The notes beneath the pieces are model-generated. The model was not told the origin of the DNA and made no database searches. It was given only the letters and a program-made list of their open reading frames with translations. A DNA stretch of 64,000 nt from Microbacterium psychrotolerans (lineage in GTDB: Bacteria; Actinomycetota; Actinomycetes; Actinomycetales; Microbacteriaceae): assembly GCF_031085295.1 (NCBI RefSeq), contig NZ_JAVFWO010000007.1, forward strand, positions 62,001-126,000. Reading direction: 5' to 3'. The number at the start of each line of letters is the position of its first letter. The first letter of the stretch is position 1. Below, piece by piece: positions 27,926 through 35,809 of this stretch. The translations under genes were made by a program, and so were the position numbers.

Positions 27926-29476
27926 ATGTCTTCGCCTTCCGCTTCCCCGACTCTCATCGCGCCGTCGCCGGCCGCGAACGACGTCGATGGCCGTGCCCGC
28001 ACGTACGAGGTGCGCACCTTCGGCTGCCAGATGAACGTGCACGACTCCGAGCGCCTCTCCGGCTCGCTCGAGAGCGCCGGTTACGTCCGTGCGGAGGCCG
28101 GCGAAGAGGCCGACGTCGTCGTCATCAACACCTGCGCCGTGCGCGACAACGCCGCAGGCAAGCTCTACGGCACGCTGGGTCACCTCAAGTCGCGCAAGGA
28201 CAAGCACGACGGCATGCAGATCGCCGTCGGCGGATGCCTGGCCCAGATGGACAAGGACGTCGTCCAGCAGAAGGCGCCCTGGGTCGATGTCGTCTTCGGC
28301 ACGCACAACATGGGGTCGCTCCCGAGCCTGCTCGAGCGGGCGCGGCACAACGGCGAGGCCGAGCTCGAGATCCTCGAGTCGCTCGAGATCTTCCCGTCGA
28401 CCCTGCCCACCAAGCGCGACAGCATCTACAGCGGGTGGGTGTCGATCTCGGTCGGCTGCAACAACACCTGCACGTTCTGCATCGTGCCGAGCCTGCGCGG
28501 CAAGGAGAAGGACCGTCGCCCTGGCGACATCCTGAACGAGATCCGCCTTCTGGTCGACGACGGCGCGATGGAGGTCACCCTCCTCGGCCAGAACGTCAAC
28601 TCGTACGGCGTCGAATTCGGCGACCGCCAGGCCTTCGGCAAGCTGCTGCGCGCGGCGGGCGAGATCGACGGCCTCGAGCGCATCCGGTTCACGAGTCCGC
28701 ACCCGGCGGCCTTCACTGACGACGTCATCGACGCGATGGCAGAGACCGCCGCCGTGATGCCGCAGCTGCACATGCCGCTGCAGTCAGGCAGCGACCGCAT
28801 CCTCAAGGCTATGCGCCGCTCGTACCGCAGCGAGCGGTTCCTGGGCATCCTCGACCGCGTGCGGGCCAAGATGCCCGACGCGGCGATCTCGACCGACATC
28901 ATCGTCGGCTTCCCCGGGGAGACCGATGAGGACTTCGAAGACACGATGCGGGTCGTCGAACAGGCGCGCTTCGCGAGCGCGTTCACGTTCCAGTACTCGA
29001 TCCGCGAGGGCACGCCTGCGGCCACGATGCCCGGCCAGGTGCCGAAGGAGGTCGTGCAGGAGCGCTACGAGCGCCTGATCGCTCTTCAGGAGCGCATCTC
29101 CCTCGAAGAGAACCAGAAGCAGCTCGGTCGCGAGGTGCAGGTGCTGGTATCGATGGGCGAGGGCAAGAAGGATGCCGAGACGCACCGGCTCACCGGTCGC
29201 GCCGAAGACAACCGCCTCGTGCACTTCGAGGTGCCCGCGGGCTCCGACATCCCGCGCCCCGGTGACGTCGTCTCTGTGGTCGTGACCCACGCCGCGCCCT
29301 TCCACCTCCTCGCCGACGCACCGGACGGAGCCCCGCTGCGCATCCGCCGCACCCGCTCCGGCGACGCGTGGGACCGTTCGCAGGCGGAGTCCTGCGGCGT
29401 GCCGGCACCGGCAGGAGAGTCCGGCGCCCCGCGCGCGGTGTCCCTCGGGCTGCCGACGCTTCGCATCGGCGTCTGA
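27926..29476 (+). CDS. miaB: tRNA (N6-dimethylallyladenosine(37)-C2)-methylthiotransferase MiaB
   Basis: 516 aa. Radical-SAM enzyme that thiomethylates i6A37 in tRNA. The N-terminal UPF0004 domain has Cys34, Cys70 and Cys104 for one Fe-S cluster; the radical-SAM motif is CNNTCTFC (C178, C182, C185). The C-terminal TRAM domain ends near residue 470, followed by a 45-residue low-complexity tail. TAGAAT lies 9 bases before ATG 27926. miaA follows after 7 bases, so the two enzymes that act on A37 sit in one operon. Confidence 0.96.
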   Translation: MSSPSASPTLIAPSPAANDVDGRARTYEVRTFGCQMNVHDSERLSGSLESAGYVRAEAGEEADVVVINTCAVRDNAAGKLYGTLGHLKSRKDKHDGMQIAVGGCLAQMDKDVVQQKAPWVDVVFGTHNMGSLPSLLERARHNGEAELEILESLEIFPSTLPTKRDSIYSGWVSISVGCNNTCTFCIVPSLRGKEKDRRPGDILNEIRLLVDDGAMEVTLLGQNVNSYGVEFGDRQAFGKLLRAAGEIDGLERIRFTSPHPAAFTDDVIDAMAETAAVMPQLHMPLQSGSDRILKAMRRSYRSERFLGILDRVRAKMPDAAISTDIIVGFPGETDEDFEDTMRVVEQARFASAFTFQYSIREGTPAATMPGQVPKEVVQERYERLIALQERISLEENQKQLGREVQVLVSMGEGKKDAETHRLTGRAEDNRLVHFEVPAGSDIPRPGDVVSVVVTHAAPFHLLADAPDGAPLRIRRTRSGDAWDRSQAESCGVPAPAGESGAPRAVSLGLPTLRIGV

Positions 29477-29483
29477 CCCGACC

Positions 29484-30434
29484 GTGAGCAACGGCCCTTC
29501 CGCAGGCGACGCTGCGGCCTCGCAGCCGCGTGTGTGGGCCGTGGTCGGCGCGACGGGGACCGGCAAGACCGCGCTGTCGCTCGATCTCGCCGAGGCCCTC
29601 GCCTCACGCGGCCGAGCTGCGGAGATCGTCAACGCCGATGCGATGCAGCTCTACCGCGGCATGGACATCGGCACGGCCAAGCTTCCCGAGGCCGAGCGCC
29701 GGGGCATCCCGCACCACCTCTTCGACGTGCTCGAGGTCACCGACGACGCGGCCGTCGCCTGGTATCAGGATGCCGCGCGCACCGCGATCCGAGACATCCA
29801 CAGCCGCGGCGCCGATGCGATCCTCGTGGGCGGCTCGGGGCTGTACGTGTCGAGCGTGCTCTTCGACTTCCGATTCCCGCCCCGCGACGAGCAGCTGCGG
29901 GCGCGACTCGAGGGCGAGCTGGACGCTCACGGCCCCGGCGCGCTCTACGCCCGCCTCCGCGCGCTCGACCCCGCCACGGCGGCCAGGGTCGATCCCCGTA
30001 ACGGACGCCGCATCGTGCGCGCGCTCGAAGTGCTGGAGCTCGGCGAGCGGACCCACGGCGCGGCGCTTCCCGACGAGCCGGTGCTGTGGCACGCGGCGAC
30101 TCGCATCGTCGGCGTCGCGGTGCCCCGCGAAGAGCTGGTCGTCCGCCTCGATGCCCGCGTCGAGGCGATGTGGCGCGACGGGATCCTCGACGAGGTCCGG
30201 GTGCTGCGTGACCGGGGACTCGAGCACGGCGTCACCGCGCGCCGCGCGATCGGCTACGCGCAGGCGCTCGCACAGCTGACGGGTGAGATGACGGAAGCCG
30301 AGGCGATCGCCGAGACCCAGGCGCTCACCCGTCGATACGCCCGCCGGCAGGTCTCATGGTTCCGCCGCTTCGACGCGCTGCGCTGGGTGGAATCCGGAGC
30401 GGATGCCGCTGTCCTGGCAGACTCGTCGGCATGA
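29484..30434 (+). CDS. miaA: tRNA dimethylallyltransferase
   Basis: 316 aa. Transfers the dimethylallyl group to A37 of tRNAs, making the MiaB substrate. P-loop GATGTGKT (22-29), NADAMQLYRGMDIGTAK, GIPHHLFDVL, VGGSGLYVSSVL and the C-terminal RRYARRQVSWFRRFDALRW are all conserved. GTG 29484 is 7 bases after miaB. Its stop overlaps the next start (ATGA). Confidence 0.96.
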   Translation: MSNGPSAGDAAASQPRVWAVVGATGTGKTALSLDLAEALASRGRAAEIVNADAMQLYRGMDIGTAKLPEAERRGIPHHLFDVLEVTDDAAVAWYQDAARTAIRDIHSRGADAILVGGSGLYVSSVLFDFRFPPRDEQLRARLEGELDAHGPGALYARLRALDPATAARVDPRNGRRIVRALEVLELGERTHGAALPDEPVLWHAATRIVGVAVPREELVVRLDARVEAMWRDGILDEVRVLRDRGLEHGVTARRAIGYAQALAQLTGEMTEAEAIAETQALTRRYARRQVSWFRRFDALRWVESGADAAVLADSSA

Positions 30435-30853
30435 GCATCGCGATCCGGCCCTTCGAACTGGCCGACACCGAGGCTGTGGTGTCACTGTGGCAGGCCACCG
30501 GCCTCACCCGGCCGTGGAACAACCCCTACCAGGACATCAACCGCAAGCTCTCGGTCCAGCCGGAGCTCTTCATCGTCGCCGTCGCCGACGGCGCGATCGT
30601 CGGCTCCGTCATGGCGGGATACGACGGCCACCGCGGATGGCTGTACTACCTGGCGAGCGATCCCGCCCGGCGGGGCGAGGGCATCGGACGTCGCCTCGTC
30701 GAGGTCGCCGAGGAGCGACTCCTGGAACTCGGGTGCCCCAAGGTGCAGCTGATGGTCCGGCCCGAGAACAACTCTGCGCACGGCTTCTACGGGGCGCTCG
30801 GCTACGAGACGTTCGAGACGTGGGCCACCGGAAAGCGTCTCATCGCCGACTGA
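30431..30853 (+). CDS. GNAT acetyltransferase (YpeA-like)
   Basis: 140 aa. IRPFELADTEAVVSLWQATGLTRPWNNPYQDINRKL is characteristic of the YpeA subfamily; LYYLASDPARRGEGIGRRLVEVAEERL is the acetyl-CoA loop and AHGFYGALGYETFE the C-terminal motif. The substrate is not known. It is translationally coupled to miaA. Its end overlaps the end of the convergent cytochrome b gene by 14 bases. Confidence 0.88.
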   Translation: MSIAIRPFELADTEAVVSLWQATGLTRPWNNPYQDINRKLSVQPELFIVAVADGAIVGSVMAGYDGHRGWLYYLASDPARRGEGIGRRLVEVAEERLLELGCPKVQLMVRPENNSAHGFYGALGYETFETWATGKRLIAD

Positions 30854-32497
30854 GAGGCGGGACGAGGGCCGGAGTGCCGCCACGCGACTCGTGCTCGGCG
30901 GGCTCGGCGTCGATGCGGCCTCCCTTGTAGTACCTGCGCATACTCTCGCGCAGCCGATGCGTGAGCGGACCGGCCTCGCCCGCGATCGGCTCGAGAACAC
31001 CTCGGGTCGGCTCGTCCGGCATCCCGAGGCGAGCCTGCTCCGCCTCGTCGAGCGGCTGGTGGATCTCGACGTACTCGCCGCCCGGAAGACGGACGATCCG
31101 CCCGGTCTCGTAGCCGTGCCGGAGCAGGGAGGCATCCTTCCTCTGCAGGCCGAAGCAGATCCGACGAGCGATCGTGAACGCCACGAAGGGGCCGACCACG
31201 AGCGCCACCTGCAGCGTGGTGATCACGTGTTCGATGCTCACCGAGAACGACGTGGCGATGATGTCGGCACCACCCGCGGCCCAGAGCACCCCCACGAACA
31301 CCAGACCGGCGACGCCGAGGCCGGTTCGCGTCGGCGCGAGGCGTGGCCGGTCGAGGAGGTGCCGGTCACGACGGTCGCCCGTGACCCACTCCTCGAGGAA
31401 CGGGTACGCGGCCACGACCGCGAAGAAGGCGCCGACGACGGCGAGCGGGGCCAGGATCGCCACCGTCCACGTGCGGCCGAGCCACACGACCTCCCAGCCC
31501 GGCGGCACCAGGCGCAGGGCGCCGTCGAGGAACCCGGTGTACCAGTCCGGCTGGCTTCCCGCGCCGGCGTTGCCGGGATCGGCGGGACCGTAGAGCCAGA
31601 TCGGGCTCACCGTGACGGTCGCGGAGACGAGCAGCAGCACCCCTGTCACGACGAGGAACAGCCCGCCCGCCCGAATGGCCGCTGTCGGGACCAGAGCCAC
31701 GCCGACCACGTTCTCGGGCGTACGACCCCGGCCGGGGAACTGCGGCGGGCCGTGCCGCCATGCGGCGACGGCGCGAAGCGCGACGAGCACGAGGAGCGCC
31801 CCCGGAAAGACCAGGATGTGGAGCGGGTACAGATTCTCGATGATCCGGCCCGGAAACGGCCCGCCGAAGAGCACGGACGCGAGCCCCGTGCCGATGACCG
31901 GGATGCCGAGGAGGATGCCCTCGACGATCCGCAGGCCGGTGCCCGACAGCATGTCGTCGGGCAGCGCGTAGCCGCTCCATCCGCTCGCGAGGGCGGCGAT
32001 CAGGGCAAGGACCAGCAGCACCCACATGGCACGCCGTGGCCGTCGGAAGGCGCCGGTGAAGAAGGTCGTCACCAGCTGCACCGTGATCGCGGCGGGCAGG
32101 AGCAGCGCCGACCAGTGATGCGCCTGCCGCAGGATCACGCCGCCGGGCACATCGAACGTGACGTGCATCGTCGAGGCGAACGCCTTCGACACCGTGGCGC
32201 CGTGGAGCGGAGCGTACGACCCGGCGTATACCGTGCCCTCGGTCGACGGCGTGTAGAAGAACATGAGCAGGATGCCCGTCACCGTCACGACGACGAGGGA
32301 CGCCAGGGGGACGACGCCGAACAGGTTCGTCCAGTGGGTCGGGACCCGGCGACGCCGGAGTTCCGCCCAGCTGTCGTCGACACGGTGACCGAACACGCGC
32401 GGATGCTCCCGAGACGATCGGCGACCCGGTCGGTCACCGATCGGCGGCGCCCCTCTTCGCCGCGCGCCCGGCCGGTCTCGATGGCAACCCCGCGCAT
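30840..32497 (-). CDS. Orphan QcrB-like cytochrome b paralogue, possible N-terminal frameshift
   Basis: About 520-550 aa. Similar along its whole length to the actinobacterial bc1 cytochrome b subunit: eight or nine membrane helices, Qo-type motif SQPDWYTGFLDGALRLVPPGWE and the C-terminal GYETGRIVRLPGGEYVEIHQPLDEAE. Helix B has His (HHWSALL) but Gln at the +14 ligand position; helix D has His (LYPLHILVFP) but Arg at +15. The ligands expected for heme bL are kept and both for bH are lost. No qcrA/qcrC neighbours. The uninterrupted frame runs to GTG 32396. ATG 32497 has AGGAGGAGACAGC upstream and high-GC third positions, but lies in another frame; one missing base near 32400 would join them. 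Confidence 0.8.
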
Positions 32498-32609
32498 GCT
32501 GTCTCCTCCTGATGGTCCTACCCACAAGACACCGCGGGGCGCCGGGATGTGACAGCGATAGCAATCGCACCCGCGGAGGAGGGCGCGCCGGCGACCGTAG
32601 ACTGTGACG

Positions 32610-33482
32610 ATGCCGCAGACGATCGCGTTCACCAAGGGCCACGGCACCGGCAACGACTTCGTGATCGTCCCCGACCCCGACGGCGCGCTCGATCTCACCG
32701 ACGATCAGGTCGCCGTGCTGTGCGACCGGCGCTTCGGCATCGGCGGCGACGGCATCCTCCGCGTGGTGCGGGCGAGTGCGATCGCCGAGGGAGCCGACGC
32801 TGCGGCCTCCGGAGCCGAGTGGTTCATGGATTACCGCAACGCCGACGGCTCGAAGGCCGAGATGTGCGGCAACGGCATCCGGGTGTTCGTGCGCTACCTT
32901 GCGGATGTCGGCTGGGCCGATGTCGACGCGGCACCGCTCACCATCGGCACCAGGGCGGGGGTCAAGACCGTCACCCGCAGCGACCGCGGCTTCGAGGTGG
33001 ACCTCGGCCGGTTCGCGGTCGACGACTCGGGCGTGCTCGTCCGCACCCGCGGCGGAGGTGCACCGCGTCCGGGCATCGGGATCGACGTCGGCAATCCGCA
33101 TGTGGTCGTGGCGCTGCCCGACGACACGGAGCTGGAGGGCCTCGACCTCGCGGCGCAGCCGCAGCTGCATCCGGAGCCCCCGCACGGCGCGAACATCGAG
33201 TTCGTCGTTCCCAGCGACCCGCTCGTGCGCGACGGCGTCGGGGCGATCCGCATGCGCGTGTTCGAGCGCGGAGTCGGCGAGACGCTGAGCTGCGGCACGG
33301 GGGTCGCGGCGGCGGCGCTGGCCGTGCGGCACTGGGCGGGTCCCGCGGCCCCCGACCACTGGGTCGTGGACGTTCCCGGCGGCACGCTGGGCGTGCGGAT
33401 GCCGGAGCTCGACGGCGACCGGCACGTGCTCCTGTCAGGCCCGGCGACCCTGGTGTACACCGGCGAGGTCACCCTCGCCTAG
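32610..33482 (+). CDS. dapF: Diaminopimelate epimerase
   Basis: 290 aa. Interconverts LL- and meso-diaminopimelate for lysine and peptidoglycan. The two catalytic Cys are in AEMCGNGIRVF and LSCGTGVAAAALAV; FTKGHGTGNDFVIV is the N-terminal signature. ATG 32610 is preferred over GTG 32604 because TAGACT ends exactly 6 bases upstream of the ATG (leaderless pattern). It stands alone between divergent and convergent neighbours. Confidence 0.95.
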   Translation: MPQTIAFTKGHGTGNDFVIVPDPDGALDLTDDQVAVLCDRRFGIGGDGILRVVRASAIAEGADAAASGAEWFMDYRNADGSKAEMCGNGIRVFVRYLADVGWADVDAAPLTIGTRAGVKTVTRSDRGFEVDLGRFAVDDSGVLVRTRGGGAPRPGIGIDVGNPHVVVALPDDTELEGLDLAAQPQLHPEPPHGANIEFVVPSDPLVRDGVGAIRMRVFERGVGETLSCGTGVAAAALAVRHWAGPAAPDHWVVDVPGGTLGVRMPELDGDRHVLLSGPATLVYTGEVTLA

Positions 33483-33488
33483 CGCCTC

Positions 33489-34136
33489 TCAGAGCTCGGG
33501 CAGCACGATCGGCTCGCTCTGGGGCGAGCCGTGGCGCCGCACCTTGAGCACCCGGAATCCGCGCGCCGTCGCGGCACGGTACACGCTGAAGCGGCGATCG
33601 AGCGTGGACGCGAGCCATCGCTGCAGGGAGTCCGACCCCAGATTGCGCTGGACCACCAGCCAGGCATCCGCGCGCTCGTCGAGACGGGGGATCCACCGCT
33701 CGAGCAGGCCGTGCAGCTCGTTCTTGCCGACGCGGATGGGGGGATTCGAGCGGATTGTGCGGAAGACGACGTCGTCGGGAACATCGTCGGGCAGTGCGGC
33801 GTTGACGTTCTTGAGCCCAAGATCCGCCGCATTGCGCCGCACGAGGTCCAGTGCTCGTTCGTTCACGTCGACGGCCCACACGGTCGCGTGCGGGGCGTCG
33901 AGTGCGAGGCTGAGCGCGATCGGTCCCCACCCGCAGCCGAGGTCGAGGAAGTTCCCTCCAGCCGGCGGCGGGGGAGTGTTCGACAGCAGCACCGCGGTTC
34001 CCGAGTCCACATGGTCGGGGCTGAAGACACCCCCGGCAGTGGTGACCTCGAGATCGCGTCCGGCGAGCGAGACGCGGATGCGGCGCAGATTCTCGGGGCT
34101 GGCGGGCGTCGCACTGAAATAGTGGTCGCTCCCCAT
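33489..34136 (-). CDS. RsmC-like class I SAM-dependent methyltransferase
   Basis: 215 aa. A small methyltransferase domain with motif I FLDLGCGWGPIALSLALDAP and motif IV SNPPIRVGK, the N-P-P-[FYWI] tetrapeptide of N-methyltransferases acting on RNA bases. FSPDHVDSGTAVLL before motif I is typical of RsmC/RlmG-like 16S/23S guanine methyltransferases. It lacks the N-terminal domain of E. coli RsmC. The minus-strand ATG 34136 lies 8 bases after TAGGCT. It is convergent with dapF (6 bases between). Confidence 0.87.
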   Translation of the reverse strand: MGSDHYFSATPASPENLRRIRVSLAGRDLEVTTAGGVFSPDHVDSGTAVLLSNTPPPPAGGNFLDLGCGWGPIALSLALDAPHATVWAVDVNERALDLVRRNAADLGLKNVNAALPDDVPDDVVFRTIRSNPPIRVGKNELHGLLERWIPRLDERADAWLVVQRNLGSDSLQRWLASTLDRRFSVYRAATARGFRVLKVRRHGSPQSEPIVLPEL

Positions 34137-34156
34137 GGCTGACGAGCCTAGCGGAG

Positions 34157-34240
34157 GTGCTCCCCGGGAGGGGAGCGTAGAATTCACGGATGCCGCGAAC
34201 CGGCCGATGAACGGCGGAAAAGGCATCCCGAAAGGAACAC
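34157..34240 (+). promoter_or_regulatory. hflX promoter and leader
   Basis: TAGAAT at about 34171-34176 is a good -10 hexamer and overlaps a CTCCCC/GGGGAG hairpin (34157-34172). The leader of about 60 bases ends in GAAAGGAACAC before hflX ATG 34241. Confidence 0.45.
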
Positions 34241-35758
34241 ATGACGGATACGACGACACCCCAGAGCACGGACGAGACACCGGTCGACCCGGTGGATCGC
34301 GTGCTGGCGCGCGCTGAAGCGCGCTCGGGGGTGCACGTCTTCGGAGCCGCCCAGGCGCTCCAGGACGAGACCACGATCGGGCGCGCTGACACCGACGGCG
34401 AGCAGTGGGACCGCGAGGAGCGCGCCGCGTTGCGCCGCGTCCCGGGCCTGTCCACCGAGCTCGAGGACGTCACCGAGGTCGAGTACCGCCAGCTGCGACT
34501 CGAGAACGTCGTGCTGGTCGGCGTGCACGCGCAGGGGGAGACGGAGGATGCCGAGAACTCGCTGCGCGAGCTGTCGGCCCTGGCCGAGACCGCCGGCGCC
34601 GTCGTGCTCGACGGCGTGCTGCAGCGGCGCCCGCACCCGGATCCGGCGACCTATGTGGGACGCGGCAAGGCCGAGGAGCTGCGCGACATCGTGGCCGCCG
34701 TGGGCGCGGACACCGTGATCGCCGACACCGAGCTCGCACCCAGCCAGCGACGCGCGCTCGAGGACGTGGTGAAGGTCAAGGTGATCGACCGCACCACCGT
34801 GATCCTCGACATCTTCAGCCAGCACGCGAAGAGCCGCGAGGGCAAGGCTCAGGTCGAGCTCGCACAGCTCGAGTACCTTCTCCCGCGTCTGCGAGGCTGG
34901 GGTGACTCGATGAGCCGTCAGGCCGGTGGCCAGGTGGGCGCGGGCGGCGCGGGCATGGGCTCGCGCGGACCCGGTGAGACGAAGATCGAACTCGATCGTC
35001 GTCGCATCCGCACGCGCATGGCCATGCTGCGTCGGCAGATCCGCGAGTTCGCCCCGGCGCGCGACGCGAAGCGCGCCGAGCGCAAGCGGAACACGATCCC
35101 GTCGGTCGCGATCGCCGGGTACACCAACGCCGGCAAGTCGTCGCTGTTGAACCGGCTGACGAGCGCAGGCGTGCTGGTCGAGAACGCCCTGTTCGCGACG
35201 CTGGACGCCACCGTCCGGCGCAGCGAGACGAGCGACGGCCGCGTGTACACGCTCACCGACACCGTCGGGTTCGTGCGAAACCTGCCTCACCAGCTGGTGG
35301 AGGCGTTCCGTTCGACCCTCGAGGAGGTCGGCGACGCCGACGTCATCGTGCACGTGGTCGACGGGTCGCACCCGGATCCCGCCGCGCAGCTCGCGACGGT
35401 ACGCGACGTGATCGGCGACGTCGGGGCGCGCGACATCCCCGAGCTGATCGTGTTCAACAAGGCCGATCTCGTCGACGACGACACCCGTCTGCTGCTGCGC
35501 GGTCTCGAGCCGAAGGCGATCTTCGCGTCGTCGCGCACCGGCGAAGGCATCGACGAGCTGCGGATCGCGATCGAGGAGGCCTTGCCGCTTCCCGCCGTGG
35601 AAGTGCACGCACTCGTGCCCTACGACCGCGGCGATCTTGTGTCGGCCATTCACGAGCAGGGCATGATCCTGTCGCAGGAGCACGAGGAGGGCGGCACGGC
35701 CGTCCACGCTCGCGTGGGCGAGCATCTCGCCGCGCGTCTCGCGCCGTTCGAGGTCTGA
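34241..35758 (+). CDS. hflX: Ribosome-associated GTPase HflX
   Basis: 505 aa. GTPase that binds 50S/70S ribosomes and can split stalled ribosomes. The N-terminal HflX domain holds ADTVIADTELAPSQRRALEDVVKVKVIDRTTVILDIF; the Gly-rich linker GGQVGAGGAGMGSRGPGETKIELDRRRIR is family-specific. The G domain has GYTNAGKSSLLNRL (G1), DTVGFVRNLP (G3) and FNKADLV (G4). ATG 34241 has AAGGAAC upstream. It is followed by a terminator-like hairpin shared with the convergent S9 peptidase. Confidence 0.95.
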   Translation: MTDTTTPQSTDETPVDPVDRVLARAEARSGVHVFGAAQALQDETTIGRADTDGEQWDREERAALRRVPGLSTELEDVTEVEYRQLRLENVVLVGVHAQGETEDAENSLRELSALAETAGAVVLDGVLQRRPHPDPATYVGRGKAEELRDIVAAVGADTVIADTELAPSQRRALEDVVKVKVIDRTTVILDIFSQHAKSREGKAQVELAQLEYLLPRLRGWGDSMSRQAGGQVGAGGAGMGSRGPGETKIELDRRRIRTRMAMLRRQIREFAPARDAKRAERKRNTIPSVAIAGYTNAGKSSLLNRLTSAGVLVENALFATLDATVRRSETSDGRVYTLTDTVGFVRNLPHQLVEAFRSTLEEVGDADVIVHVVDGSHPDPAAQLATVRDVIGDVGARDIPELIVFNKADLVDDDTRLLLRGLEPKAIFASSRTGEGIDELRIAIEEALPLPAVEVHALVPYDRGDLVSAIHEQGMILSQEHEEGGTAVHARVGEHLAARLAPFEV

Positions 35759-35767
35759 CCCCGCGTC

Positions 35768-35798
35768 GTCCCGCTTCTGCCGTGCGCAGGAGCGGGAC
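35768..35798. terminator. Bidirectional terminator between hflX and S9 peptidase
   Basis: GTCCCGCTTCTG and CAGGAGCGGGAC form a 12-bp stem (one G-T pair) with a 7-base loop between two convergent genes. Confidence 0.65.
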
Positions 35799-35809
35799 GC
35801 CGAGCGCGT

